A stretch of DNA of 64,000 bases. Source: Gnetum montanum. Its lineage: Eukaryota > Streptophyta > Gnetopsida > Gnetales > Gnetaceae. Location of the stretch: assembly GCA_015680685.1 (NCBI GenBank), contig MNCI01025409.1:840123-904122 (forward strand), read 5' to 3'. How positions within the stretch are numbered: the stretch's first letter is position 1; each line of letters begins with the position of its first letter. The position numbers were made by a program, and so were the translations under genes. The notes under the pieces are model-generated. The model made no database searches. It saw only the letters and a list, made by a program, of their open reading frames with translations, and was not told the origin of the DNA. Positions 11,823-23,700 of this stretch are shown piece by piece.

Positions 11823-11966
11823 GTTGAAAATGTCGTGCTTCCTTAAGTGTGTGTTATCAAATTTATTTAAGGATTATGTGATTTAACTTTTTAATTCTTA
11901 ATACAATGAACTTTGTAAAATCAATTACTCAATATACATTAACACATTCCATGGTAATGACACTAA
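11823..11966 (-). other. Leader and decayed primer binding site of element D
   Basis: On the minus strand the LTR end CTACTCATCA is followed by TTAGTGTCATTACCATGG, a decayed form of TTGGCGCCGTTGCCGGG. The remaining bases form the leader before the gag ATG. Confidence 0.6.
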
Positions 11967-12810
11967 TGATGAGTAGTGGAGCAATCCAACATCCAATCAT
12001 AAAATTCACGAGTGTTCACATGTGACTCAGTCATAATCTATGCATGAATAATGTTCTTATGCTAGTAATTGAGTTGAAGCTCATGAACATTGTCTTTCCA
12101 CATGGAGCTAGTGAAGTACAAGTGTATGGTTTATCTCACAGTATGGCATATGATAATTGATGTTGAGTGGCTCAATTTACTCCTAAGCATAGACATAATG
12201 AAGATAAAAGTAGTTGCTAAGTCTAATTAATAACAAGTAAACAAATCTATTCTAGCCTAAACAATAGGTATCCATTCCTAGTCCTCTAGTCACATCTTGG
12301 ACTTATGCAGTTGCTACTAGGATTGCCAAGTGGGATTATCACTATGCAAATCAAATAATACCACTACTAGGATTACCAGGCAACTACACTTAACATTCAA
12401 AACTAGTCATACCCATGTCATTGTACTAATTAAGCATGTAAAGTAAAGTACTTAGGAAAGTAAAGTGTTAACTAAGAAAGCATAGAAATTATTATAAGTA
12501 AAAAAAAAGTAAACTAAGTAATGCTGCAATGATGAAAAATAGATTCGATCTTTAATGCCATTCACAAACTATGTCTAAGTACAATCTGCTCAAATAAAGA
12601 CTCCATCAACTATCTAACATCACACTATGGGCATTCACTTCTATCACTAATTTATGGAAACAAACTAAAAGAGTCTACCTAAGGGTGTAATGAATTGAGT
12701 GTTGGATTATGCACCCAAGTGTCATATTTATAAGGCTGCACACATCCTGAAACATTGTATCAATGATGATGTAACATGAGAAGCAACATCAGATTGACAT
12801 CGTTGCTACA
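11967..12810 (-). repeat. 5' LTR of element D
   Basis: The left edge is fixed by TGATGAGTAGTGG next to the primer site. The right edge near 12810 is inferred from TGTAGCAACGATGT and gives 844 bp, the usual size here. A minus-strand TATA box lies at 12725-12732. U3 holds palindrome-like words around ACATTGTATCAATGATGT (12738-12815). A region like the A LTR (CTTTATT...TTGTAC...TTTGTGAATGG) follows in R/U5. Confidence 0.7.
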
Positions 12811-13019
12811 ATGTTGCTTTGGCAAAAAAACTTGACTTTATCATTTACACTTAGAGAAGCTACTCTTTGTGAAATAGAAGGTTTATCATGGGATTTTCCC
12901 CTTTAATCCCTTGCATCGATATTTCTTGTTTTGTCTAAATAGGAAGAATTTACATATGTGATAACTTTAATACTAGAATTAGTTTTGATCATATTCCTAT
13001 TAGGCACTAGAATCATCAA

Positions 13020-14620
13020 GGCTATTTAGAATATGAGAAAAGTACAAAATGAAATCGATGCTTTGAAGATAAATTATTTAATTGCAAAGGAAAACATTTG
13101 TTAGATTAGGAAGAACAACTAGTTCTGTTAGTTTTAAATGATACTAATAAATATCCAAAATTAGGTGGCTTCACTTTTGTATGAGCACAAGACAACTCCA
13201 ATATTAATTTTCTTCTTTTTAGTGTAGATAGTATTAGAAATATTGAATGTTTTGAAGTAGGTTAAGAAATAATTGAATCTTTTCATTTCCCTTTATACTT
13301 CATGTTATTAACAAATAGACAACATATTTGATATTTCAAAAGGCAAAAGCACTTTAAAATAACTGCAAAAATGAAGGGGAACTTTCAAAATGAAATTCAG
13401 AAGATTTGAAATCCAAGTGCAAGTCTTATAAAAACTCTAATTACAAATTTCCTAAATATTTTCATGGGTCAAATTACAAACAATTAATAATCATTTATTG
13501 AAGAATGTAAGACAACTAGAATTTTATTGAAAACTTAGAAGTCATTAGAGACTATCAAGCTATATAAAAATCTAATTTGAACTAAGGAGAGGATACAAAA
13601 TATTTGATTATAAATTATAAAAAAAATATTCCAAATGTTTTTGGCATTTATTTCAAAACAAGAGAAGAAGAGACTATTCTCTCTCAAAGATATTGAAAAC
13701 TTTTATCAAACTTTGTTTCACAAAAATAATAACATAGAAGATTTTCATCACAATGATAATACATTATTCATTTCTTTTAATGACATAATGCATAGGATAA
13801 AACAACTAACATCATAAAAAGCTACTGATGTAAATAACTTTTATGTAGAAATGCTTAAATAAAAAGGACCATTGGTATAGAATACCATTTGAAAAAAGTT
13901 AAATTTGGCTTTGCAAGTAGGGTTAGAAAACGAATGATAAATCAACAAAGAAGTTATGCTCTTTAAAAAAGAAGATAAAAAAGATCTAAATAATTATAGA
14001 TTAATTATAATTAGTAATATTTTTGCTAAGATTATAGGCACTATTTTAGAATCTATGCTTGGAAGATGGGTTTTAAAAAATCATATACATATAATTTTCC
14101 ATGTAATATTTAGGTGCCAACATTCTACTATAGATCATCACATCATTTTAAAATATCTTATTAATAAAGCAAAAGATCCACACAAGAAAACTTTTATCTA
14201 CTTTATAGATTTTTTGAAGGCCTTTGATTTTGTCATTCAAAGTAAGTTATGGATATGCTTGGAAAATCTAGATGTTCATAGCACACTATTATTTGCTATC
14301 CAAAAAATTTATAAAGAGGTATACGCTTAGTTATAAATGGTCAAGAAAAATTTTTATTTAATAGTTATGTTGATGTTAAATAAGGATGTACTCTTTCTCC
14401 TACTTTATTTAGGCTTTTTATTAATGAAATAGAATACCAACTCAATTTATAATTACAGTTAGAAGCATTCTTGTTAGATTCTTACCCTATGCTAATGATG
14501 TTGCCTTAACTTCAAATTCTATAGAAAGACTGCAAAAAATGCTTAATATGTGGATTGATTAACTTAAAAACAAAGGGATGGGGATTGGGTTAGAATGAAA
14601 AAGTTATAATAAAAATTAAA
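13020..14620 (+). pseudogene. LINE reverse transcriptase fragment
   Basis: Plus-strand non-LTR RT. Residues before the fingers read FNDIMHRIKQL; then LFKKEDKKDLNNYRLIIISN (13959-14018), a frequent LINE RT start motif. FIDFLKAFDFV follows at about 14200, and after a frameshift near 14330, KXGCTLSPTLFRLFINE (14380-14420). The catalytic motif reads YANDVAL (14490-14510) in place of YADD. Stops and frameshifts make it inactive. The 5' end and any endonuclease domain are not clear, and no poly(A) end follows. Confidence 0.8.
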
Positions 14621-14639
14621 ATATAATCCAGATTGCTAA

Positions 14640-17270
14640 AAAAAATAAGGGCACAAAAAGCAACAGATTCATTGTTATATATTGTAAAGCTCACCACCTT
14701 AAAATCTACTTTGAATTATAGCTATGGTTGAGGCTACTATTGTGGTAGATCTTTGGATACTACACACTCCCTACAAGATGAATAACAAGCATAATATCCC
14801 ATAGGACTCCCAAGGACCTTGTAGGATTAAGAAGAAATTGTGATGCTACCACAAGACACACTCACATACACCTCAAGGTAGACACAAAATGATAAACACT
14901 TGGCCATCGAAGTATGACCCTCTCAAGGCTAGAATGTAGATCTCCTTATAGTGAGAATCTACACTTTCCAGAGCTCTCAAGGGTTACAATAAAGTATGGT
15001 GTAGGAAGATGATTCAATAAATTAGATCTACTTAGATCAAGCTCATGCTAGGATATTGACATAGTAAGTCCTACATACAGATCACTTAAATGAATGAAAC
15101 AATGATATAAAATAAAAAATCTACTTACAATAGGTTAATAATTACTTAAACCCTAGGAGAATGATGTAAAAATGGTAATGTAGCTCCCAAATAAATCATT
15201 CAATCTTCCAACACTTCAACTAATGCAAATTCTTGCTCAATATGAAAAATCCAAAGTGATGTAACTAATGATTGCTTTGGATTTCTTACTTTGTTGAAGG
15301 TTTAAACACATTCTTTAATAATTCTTGTACCTAAGAAATTTTCTTGTGAAGAATTAAAATTTGAGAAATAAATAGAAAAAAAATATTTTATTTCCTCTAA
15401 TAATTATCCACCCTCAATCTTGAGATGTCTTAGCTAGGTGGAAGATGAATTCTAAGCTTTCTTTGCTCTTGGCTTGGACATCTAGTTTTGCATCTAGGGT
15501 TGGGAAAAGATGATGTTGACTTAATCAATCATTCCCTCCATGCATACTAAAATTCCTTAATTAGATTCCTTAACTTCCATATCATCTTGGTACTTAGCAA
15601 CTCCATTGATACTTAACCAATCACACAAGCTTAACCAATCACACTTCTCCATTGTCTAGTTTTTAGACCCCCAAAACATAGGATAAATCAACAATATTTT
15701 CCTTTTTGGTGATGTTTAAGAACTTGAGAATGAATGAGTAGCACATAATCTAAATTACAAAAGATAAGTCTCAAAACAAGTCATATAGATAATAGGAAAG
15801 TGCAAACATGCTTACAACATAATAAGAATCAATAAATGAAAACATATATATCTAAAACTCTAAAAGACATAAGATGAAAACTATGGAAATGTATATATGG
15901 ACACTATGGCTAGAGCCCATGAACATGGCATCCTTATTTTTGCTTTTCTTCTTTTTGTGGCTTTATCCAAAATAATAAGAAAAGCTCCACATACACTCAA
16001 TCTAAGTCCTAATATTGTTGCCTTGGTGGCTGATGTTCTTTCTTCTCATTATCATCACTATTGGAAGTGTGATATTATCCCTATGTTGATGTTCTTTCTT
16101 CTCATTGTCATCACTATTGGAAGTATTATATTCTCCCTATGAATCTAGTACAATTGCTTGACACCACCACTGATAAAGCTTCTCTCTAAAATCTAGTTTT
16201 CAAGATAAATATTCAATTAATTATTGTATATTAACATTTAGCATGGTGAAAAGTAAACCTGAGAACTATTAGAGTCATAGTATAGTAAACTATTGTTAGG
16301 ATAAAAATATTTTTGAGTTCAAACGCTAAACATCTAAATGCAAAGTTCAAAAAATTTTACATTTTAATAAAATTTGTTTCTTGTATCATTCATGTGCTAA
16401 ATGTAATTAGAATCAAAGCAATAGGAGTCACAAAAACAAGTTGACATGAAGGATAAAGCATCCACAATAATCATAATGATAATTGTATATATATTTAATT
16501 GCACAGTTAGGTAAATTGGTTTAAATTTTATACCTCAAATCCCCTTTGTTGTATGGTTTTAAACTTTAAAATATCTATATAAAAGGAATCCCTCCAGATT
16601 CATCTAGCTATAGGCAAAGAGTTTCCCCACTATTTTACAGGGTAGCATTAATCATTGTTAAAAAGAATTAGCTGCTTCTTTATTGGTTATAAAAATGTTC
16701 AAGGGCATTATCATTTGCTACAGAATCTTGAACCATTATCATGAATATTGTCAACATTTTACATTTATGAAGTTTAAAGTATTAACTATATATTAAAGGA
16801 AGATTACAAGAACATTAGACCATTACAAGATCAAATTTCAAAGCATGATACTAGAGCAAGAACCAAATTTATTTTACCAAGGCACCCTTTGATAGTAATG
16901 AGCAAAGGTATATTGTTTAAAGAAGTGACTAAGTAGAGTTACACTATATACAATTAAGCAACAATCAAAAGTGTATAATGTAATTGTAAAATTCCTTACA
17001 AGCCTATATTGATTTTGTTGCAAGCTTTGGTTAGCAGTGGTGTGTACATGTGAAGAAGCTGTGTTCCTTCATTGCAAGATGGAGCAAATGCTACAAGTCA
17101 CTGGTATTTCAAACACCTAGTATGCATATACCAACAACATTTGAATTATCAAAACATGAAAACATGAGAGTCCAGATTGGATAAAGCATTTTCATAGTTT
17201 GCAAACAATGCAGATTGCAGATACACAAATCGATACATTCATCTCGTACAAGAACACTTACTTGGAATGA
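14640..17270. other. Unassigned intergenic sequence
   Basis: AT-rich, with no supportable coding gene. An 81-codon open frame at 15897-16142 overlaps a tandem duplication and looks incidental. Text near 15400-15700 resembles the low-complexity flank of decayed copia elements, but I cannot assign it. Confidence 0.5.
16031..16141 (+). repeat. Tandem duplication, two copies of about 56 bp
   Basis: TGATGTTCTTTCTTCTCATT starts at 16031 and again at 16087. The two units differ by a few bases and one small indel. Confidence 0.85.
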
Positions 17271-17764
17271 CTAATCTGAAGAAAGCGTTGTACCTTCAGC
17301 TTCAACCCTTCTGTAGTAGAGAGAGGGTTGTGATTTCACAATCTTAATAACTTCTTCCAAGCTTCCTGGTACTATCATTTGATTTTGCAAGTTTCCAATA
17401 TTAATAGATTGTAGAAACCGCTCAACTTGTTTCATGCTAGGCCTCATGGAAGCATTTTGGCAAGTGCATTTTAAACCTACCATCAAAATGCTTTCCACAA
17501 TTGACATTTCTTCATCTTTGTCCATCTCAATTCCTCCTCCATCTTCATTTGCCAACTTTAAAATATTTTTCAGGATGTGTCTTCTTTCTTCACCAGCTTT
17601 CCCTTCCAAAGCTAGGGAGATCCACAATGGCAATGTGAGATCCCTTGAAAACATTTCATGGGTAGGCTTCAATCTTATCATGACTTCCAAAATAACCACA
17701 CCAAAGCTATATACATCACCTTTGATGGATACTCTTTCTCCAATTCCATACTCTGAAACCATTT

Positions 17765-17839
17765 CTTGAAGTTTAATATATGTAACTTATTATTACAAGA
17801 AAAGGAAATTAAAGAAGAGTGAACATGAAAAAGCAATAC
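17765..17839 (-). other. Intron of the LRR kinase gene
   Basis: The minus-strand donor is CCAG|GTATTGC and the acceptor is CTTCAAG|AAATGG. Splicing joins GYIAP to E-M-V-S-E-Y-G and restores the usual activation-segment reading. The intron is 75 bp and T-rich. Confidence 0.85.
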
Positions 17840-18831
17840 CTGGAGCAATATAACCAACAGAGCCTTTCAGAGATAGAGAAGAGGATGTTGTTGGATGATC
17901 AAAATGTTCATCTATGAGGTGAGATATTCCAAAATCAGATATCTTGACAGTCATATCTTCATCCAACAATACGTTCTCTGGTTTGATGTCGCAATGGATG
18001 ACCTGAAAATCACAATCGTGATGCAGATACCCAAGTCCTCTGGCTAACTCTGTTAATATTTTTATCCTGATAGGAAATGTTAATGGGGTCAACTGGCCAT
18101 CTTCTCTATCATAAAGAAGGGAATGAAGATTGCCATTACTCATAAAAGGCATTACCAGGGCTTTTAATTCATCAGACCATACCACAGTGATAATCTTCAA
18201 AATGTTCCGATGTCTTACTTTCTTTAATGCATCACATTCCTTTTTGAAGCTTTTATCAGTTCCCCTCTGATTTGCAGAAGAAAAACATTTTACAGCAATC
18301 ACCATTCCAGAGGTTAAAACACCTCTGTAGACTTTTCCGTGGCTACCTTCGCCTACCAAGTTTGAAGGGCTGAAATTGTCTGTGGCTCTTTGAAGTTCTT
18401 CCACAGATATCTTTAAGAATTTTTCACCTATCCTTGGAGTTTCCCCTCGAGACATTTTGACTCTTTTGAAAATGAATAAAATCCCTGCAACAAACAGCAG
18501 CAAAAGGAAACCCAGAATGGCAAGCACAATTTTCAAAATATTGTTTTTGTTTGAGTGAGAACTGTGTTGCTCAGGAGAGACTCGACAAGCTTTGAGGCCA
18601 AAGCATCTTCCGCATAAATTTGAGTTCCCAAGGAACGACGATCTGTTTAATCTCAGCTTTTTAATAGAGCTATGCAGACACGGTACTTGTCCTTCGAAGT
18701 CATTGTAGGAGAAGTTCAAAAAATGGAGAGCCGAGTGATTCAACAGAGATGCAGGCACAGGTCCAGTAAAGTTATTACCGGACAGATCTATGCTGTTTAG
18801 CTGGGTGAGCTTACTCCCGATTGATTTGGAA

Positions 18832-18864
18832 AGGTTGCCACTGAAAAGGTTGCCACTGAAAGTA
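18832..18864 (-). repeat. 15-bp in-frame tandem duplication in the LRR kinase
   Basis: GGTTGCCACTGAAAA is repeated, giving FSGNLFSGNL in the last LRRs. It adds five residues without shifting the frame. Confidence 0.8.
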
Positions 18865-18926
18865 TTGAGAGAAAGATTGATTTGACGGGCATCCAGCCAG
18901 CTATCCATGTAAGATGCAATGCTTCC

Positions 18927-19138
18927 AGAAAGTTGATTTCTTGAAAGATCTATAAACTGTGCCATCTTCAATCCTGCTATTTCTGGAGGCACTTCTCCTG
19001 TCAAAGCATTTGCTGACAAATTAAAATTAAATAGAAAGTTGATTTCTTGAAAGATCTATAAACTGTGCCATCTTCAATCCTGCTATTTCTGGAGGCACTT
19101 CTCCTGTCAAAGCATTTGCTGACAAATTAAAATTAAAT
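18927..19138 (-). repeat. Exact 106-bp tandem duplication in LRR kinase exon 1
   Basis: 18927-19032 and 19033-19138 read as identical. The unit encodes the LRR text around SANALTGEVPPEIAGLK. Because 106 is not a multiple of three, the second copy shifts the frame and ends the protein at 19027. Identity over the whole unit means it is very recent or an assembly artefact. Confidence 0.95.
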
Positions 19139-20823
19139 ACAATGCTTTTGAGACCGGCAACCTCTGGTGGTATTGGCCCTGAGAAATTGTTTGCTGATAG
19201 TACAAGGTCTTCAAGAACTTGGCAGTTTCCCATCTCTGAAGGAATTTTACCGGACAGCAGGTTCCTATAAAGGTACAGCGTCCGCAGATTGAGGAGTTTG
19301 GCAATAGTGGCAGAGATAGAACCTGACAATCTATTTCCAGAGAGATCCAGAATTGCGAGTGACTTATTCATGAGGGCTATCTCACTTGGAATGTTGCCTT
19401 GTAGTTTGTTTCTGCCGAGGGTGAGGAATTGTAGTGACTTTAGATATGCAGTTTGGGGAGGAATGGTGCCGCTCAATACGTTATCATGAAAATTCAGAGC
19501 AAAAAGAGATGATAAATTTCCTAGGCTTGGGGGGATGTTGCCAGAGATGACGTTACCATATAAGTCCAATTCCTGAAGATTTGGCAAGGAGCTTCCAAAG
19601 TTGGGTGGTAACGTTCCCGTAAACTTGTTAAGATAGAGATATAAATGAGTAAGAAGGGAGCAATTGGATAGACTATTCAGAATTGGAATAGGTTGCCAGG
19701 GGCTGCGCACTCCACTGTTGAAGTAATTAGAGTACATGGTTAGACGGCGTAGATGAGCACAGAGTGTCCCCAGCCACGACGGCGGTGTTCCCGACAATTT
19801 ATTTTTCCCCAAGTGGAGCTGCTGAAGATGCGTCAGATTTCGCCATGCCTCTGGGATATTTCCCGTGAATCCGTTGGTAAATAAACTTAGCCACTGCAAA
19901 TTGTTAAAGCTGCCAATCCAGGTAGGAAGATCACCTTGCAAATTGTTACCATTTAAATCCAAACTTGTAAGAGCCGTGAGGTTTCGTAAACAGGGGGAAA
20001 TGGTTCCACTCAGATTGTTTATGGAAAGCAGCAGTTGTGTGAGACGAGAGAGAGAGCCAAGTGAGCAAGGAATAACACCCGTTAAGTGATTACTGCCAAG
20101 ATCAAGATAAGTCAAGGATGAAGACAGGTTGCCTAGCTCAGGAGGGATGACACCGTGAATGTTGTTTTCACCAAGGTCAAGGAATTCAAGTTTGTTGAGT
20201 GCTCCTAACCAGGAAGGGGCTTGTCCGCTCAACTGATTTTGGTAAAAATCTAACTGTTTAAGGTCTTGGAGTCCGGAAAGAGACTCAGGAATCTCACCAC
20301 TCAAGGAATTTTTACAGAGATAAAGAATTTGCAGAGAAGAAAGGTTTCCTAACTGATAAGGAATTTTACCATCAAATTCATTGATACATAGATCCAATGC
20401 TTTAAGCCTATGCAATGTGCCAAGGGATGGTGGGATTGTACCAGAGAAAGTGTTATTTGCAATATCAAGTAGCTGCAGGAATGATAAGTTGGAGAGGTGA
20501 GGAGACACGGATCCACGTAATGTTGCACTCTGCAGAAAGATTTCTACAACTCGGCCTGGATGTTTAGTTGAGCAGGTGATTCCAGTCCAATTGCATGCAT
20601 TTGGAGGAGCAGCAGCATCATCCCAATTTTTGAGAAGAGAGAACGGATCACTGGTGATAGATTTCTTGAATTGAATCAAAGCTCTCATATCGTTCAGAGC
20701 TCCCTCTTCATCATCATGTGTGCGAGTATCAACTGCAACGAAGAGAAAGCACAGGCAAAGGAACAACAAAAACAAAACACGACACACAACAGAAGAAAGG
20801 GCTGTTGCTGTTACAGAAGCCAT

Positions 20824-21137
20824 AATAGCACAAAACTTGGTTTACTTGGCATAAGAATGAGAAACAGCAGAATTTATGCACCGCTACTCATGTATATGGT
20901 GACTTTGCAAGAATGCACTCCTTTGCGAATTTCTGAACCTTTCACAAAAAGTCTACGGATTCCACTACAAAATTCGGTAAATGTAACTTTCTTACAAAAT
21001 TTCACGGATTTTAAGTCCGGATAACTTTCCCACAAAACTCCGCAGGATGTTTTGACTTTTCCAAAAATATTGAGCAGACGTGTTACCTAACCTCACCATA
21101 AAATTCCACAGGCCGTATAGCTTGTCTACAAACCTTG
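20824..21137 (-). promoter_or_regulatory. Upstream region of the LRR kinase
   Basis: This is the presumed promoter and leader. I cannot place a certain TATA box. The segment has several CACAAAA-CTCCG words (20940-21040) in the style of the repeats further upstream. No gene is seen on either strand. Confidence 0.4.
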
Positions 21138-21545
21138 TCGTGGTGCATGTGGTTGTTGTGAATGCCGTTGTTGGAGTTTTAAACGGGTGAACAGTGACCA
21201 CTCTAGTAGCATGGACATTGACGAGTCATCTGCCTTGAAAGAAACGGTTTGCATTAAAGAAAACGGATAAGGAGCTAAAAAGTATTGATGCTGCAGGTAA
21301 CTTCACTGTTTTGTGGTTATGAATGTCAATGTGGTTGTTAGAGCTGGAAATGGGTGAACAATCATGGTGAAAGAGCATGGGCATTAAAGAGTCATTCACC
21401 ACAAATGTAAACATGACGTTTGGATTAATATTGGCTAAAAATTATTGGTGCATTAGGTAACTTCATTTTTGGACCTCAACTTTTCCACAAAACTTGTGGT
21501 TGTGAATGTGAATGTGGTTGCTTGAGCTGAAAATGGGTGATCGAT
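21138..21545. repeat. Diverged tandem repeats of about 170 bp upstream of the LRR kinase
   Basis: Three related blocks begin near 21149, 21314 and 21496 with GTGGTTGTGAATG-like words and continue into GGGTGAAC/GGGTGATC. The first two go on through TTAAAGA..., AAAAATTATTG/AAAAGTATTG and AGGTAACTTC. Spacing is 165-182 bp. There is no coding signal. Confidence 0.65.
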
Positions 21546-21559
21546 TTATTAACTTACAC

Positions 21560-22040
21560 CTCAATTAAGTAAAATAATAATCTAATTGCAAAGAGCAAAT
21601 GTAGAAATTCAATTATGAACTTGGAAGAAATGCATCAATTATAGAAAAATTATCATGGGAAAAGCATATGAAAACCCTAGCAATAGCTCCATGGTATCAA
21701 AGCAAACCTTAATTCGAACCAAGCATTATAAGAAAAGACATTCAATGGCAAAAGGCATTGAACAATGGAAGACTTGCACCCTCTCTCACCTAATCACTCA
21801 ATTAACTTGATCCCTTGATGTAACCTTAGTGTTTCCCCATCCTCAACCCATCACTTGTATAGTGATTTTACAAGCTAAATGAAGATGGAGGCAAAATGAA
21901 GAACAAGACAAAATATACTATTACATATACCACAATTGTAGGAGAATCATTTTAGTAGGTTTGGCAAGGCATAACCATTACATGTAGTAGACAATTTTTT
22001 GCTTAAAATAAGTAACACAGCTGTTACACAATACAATTGT
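21560..22040 (+). mobile_element. Probable Ty1/copia 5' end remnant (LTR end, primer site, gag start)
   Basis: TAGCTCCA|TGGTATCAAAGC at 21686-21704 has the form of a copia LTR end followed by a primer site for initiator tRNA-Met (consensus TGGTATCAGAGC). About 40 bp on, ATGGCAAAAGGCATTGAACA could be the start of gag. The LTR start is not found, and the fragment meets an opposite-strand copia at about 22045. Confidence 0.4.
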
Positions 22041-22044
22041 TATG

Positions 22045-23700
22045 ATTCTCCCACTTTTTTATTTTAAGGTTATTACAACTAAGAGCAACCATTACATATC
22101 ATAATTTGCCAACCCAAGTTCTTTTCTATACCATTTGAACTTGTCCAAAGAAATAGCCTTGATCATCATGTTGTTGAATTTACAAAAGTAGAAACCTTCT
22201 CAAGAGAAACCCTTTCTTTTTCAATCAGATCCCATATGAAATGATAATGAATTTTAATATGCTTTGTCCTTGTATGAAACGTAGGATTATTTGACAAGAA
22301 CATTGCACTTTGTTTTTCACAAGAGATTTCAATTTTCGTTTGCCTTTGCCTAAAGTCATTAACTAGTCATTGTAGCCAAACCACTTCCTTCCTTGCTTGA
22401 AAAGTTGCTACATACTCAGCTTCAATTGTTGATAATGCAATATAACTTTGTTTCTTGTTGATCCAGCTAATAGCACTTGTGTTCATTTTGAAGGCAAATC
22501 CACTTATGGATTTTCAGTGATTAAGATCACCATCCTAATTTGCATCTACAAAAGCATACAATCCAAAGAAACTTTTCTCATAATAGATGGTAAAATTAAC
22601 AGTACCTTTAAGATACCTAAAAATTCTTTTAACAACCATCCAATGTTCCTTACTAGGATTAGACATAAGCCTACTTACAGCTCCCATTGTATATGCAATA
22701 TCAGGACTAGTATAGATCATTGCATACATAAGGCTACATATAGCATTAACATAGGGAATTTTGCTCATTTCCTCCATTTCTTCGTTTGTTTCAGGACATT
22801 GCTCCATTGCTAATTTCATACCCACAAACAGTGGAACGTTTACCATCTTACAATCCTACATATTAAATTTTTTCAAAACTTTATTAACATATGCAAATTA
22901 ACCAAGCCATAACTTTTGATTTTTTCTCTCTTTTAATTTCCATGCCCAAAATCTTCTTTGTGGCACCAAGGTCCTTTATCTCAAATTGAGATGATATTTG
23001 ACATTTCAACTTAGATATTTTTTGCATATTAATTCCTACTATTAACATATCATTAACATACAATAGCAATATCAAATAGGTTTGTGCCTCTTTCTTTAAG
23101 TACATGCAAGGATCACTATTAGACTTTACAAAATCAAACTTTATCATGCAAGAATGAAATTTCTTATACCATATCCTAGGGAATTGTTTCAACCCATACA
23201 AGGATTTTAGCAAGTAACATACCATGTTCTCCTTGCCTTTAACTCCATAACCTTTAGGCTACTGCATGGAGATTTCTTCATCAAGGTTTTCATGAGGAAT
23301 AGTAGTCTTGATGTCCATCTAATTAATCTCAAGATCTAAAGTAGCTACAAAAGATAATAAAAGTCTTATAGAGGTTAGCTTTACTATTGGTGTAAATACT
23401 TCTTCATAATCAAAACCTTTCTATTAAGAGTATCCCTTTGTTACTACCCTAGCCTTGTACACTTCCTCTTCTTTTATCTTGAAGAGTTACCTGCAACTAA
23501 TTGGTTTTCTTCTAGGGGAATGTTTAACAAGTTTCCATATTTTTTTTAATTAGCGATTTCATTTTCTCATCTATGGTGGTTTTCCAAGCTTTGCTAACTT
23601 GTGAATTACAAGCTTCTTGATATGATTAAAGAGCATCACTAATATACAAAACATATGTGGTCATCTTACTCGATTTAACCTTCTTAGTGGCTAATCTTAT
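22045..23700 (-). pseudogene. Ty1/copia reverse transcriptase and RNase H remnant
   Basis: The minus strand starts near 23640 with a W-K-TTIDEKMKSL-like segment and the copia RT entry FDYEEVFTPIVKLTSIRLLL (about 23430-23370). Then come MDIKTTIPHENLDEEI, LLKSLYGLKQFPRIWYKKF (23215-23160) and the catalytic LLLYVNDML (23080-23050; YVND for YVDD). The RNase H part includes TSPDIAYTMGAVSRLMSNPSKEHW (22716-22640) and ALSTIEAEYVA (about 22440-22400). A polypurine tract AAAAAGTGGGAGAA (22045-22060, minus) ends the internal region. Frameshifts and stops are present. Confidence 0.82.

Larger units (their letters stand above)
1..12810 (-). mobile_element. Element D: minus-strand Ty3/gypsy gag-protease LTR retrotransposon, left LTR cut by window edge, interrupted by element A
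   Basis: Reading the minus strand there is a 5' LTR (11967-12810), a degenerate primer site, a gag-protease reading frame (11822 to about 8790), an internal polypurine-like tract (8301-8313), a 70-bp block shared with elements A, B and C (7114-7183), and the start of a 3' LTR (1-124). Element A sits inside the 3' noncoding part at 317-6968. I see no reverse transcriptase, RNase H or integrase. D is more decayed than A or B, as expected for the outer, older element. The target duplication cannot be checked because the left end is outside the window. Confidence 0.75.
17271..20823 (-). pseudogene. LRR receptor-like serine/threonine kinase, non-RD, frame broken by a 106-bp tandem duplication
   Basis: The protein starts at ATG 20823 with a signal peptide (residues 1-33, long Leu/Phe/Val stretch). 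An LRR N-terminal cap follows with ACNWTGITC, then about 20 extracellular LRRs of the LxxLxLxxNxLSGxIP type, and a C-terminal cap (FLGNSNLCGRCFG). A membrane segment comes next (ILKIVLAILGFLLLLFVAG), then a kinase: glycine loop GEGSHGKVYRG, lysine in IAVKCF, catalytic HCDIKPENVLLD, DFG in SDFGIS, then GDVYSFGVVILEV. Two exons (20823-17840 and 17764-17271) flank a 75-bp GT-AG intron after GYIAP, a place where many LRR kinases of this group have one. Without one copy of the duplication the product would be 1123 residues, normal for class XII-like receptors (FLS2, EFR, Xa21 group). HCD instead of HRD marks a non-RD kinase. As written, translation ends at 19027, before the kinase. It may be a real pseudogene or an assembly error. 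Confidence 0.88.

Noticed and set aside
15897-16142. 81-codon open frame
   Set aside because: It spans a 56-bp tandem duplication and has no family signal; hydrophobic text comes from T-rich repeats.
19289-19489. Plus-strand frames inside the LRR kinase (also 17434-17769, 19865-20089, 20671-21024)
   Set aside because: Antisense shadows of the kinase gene.
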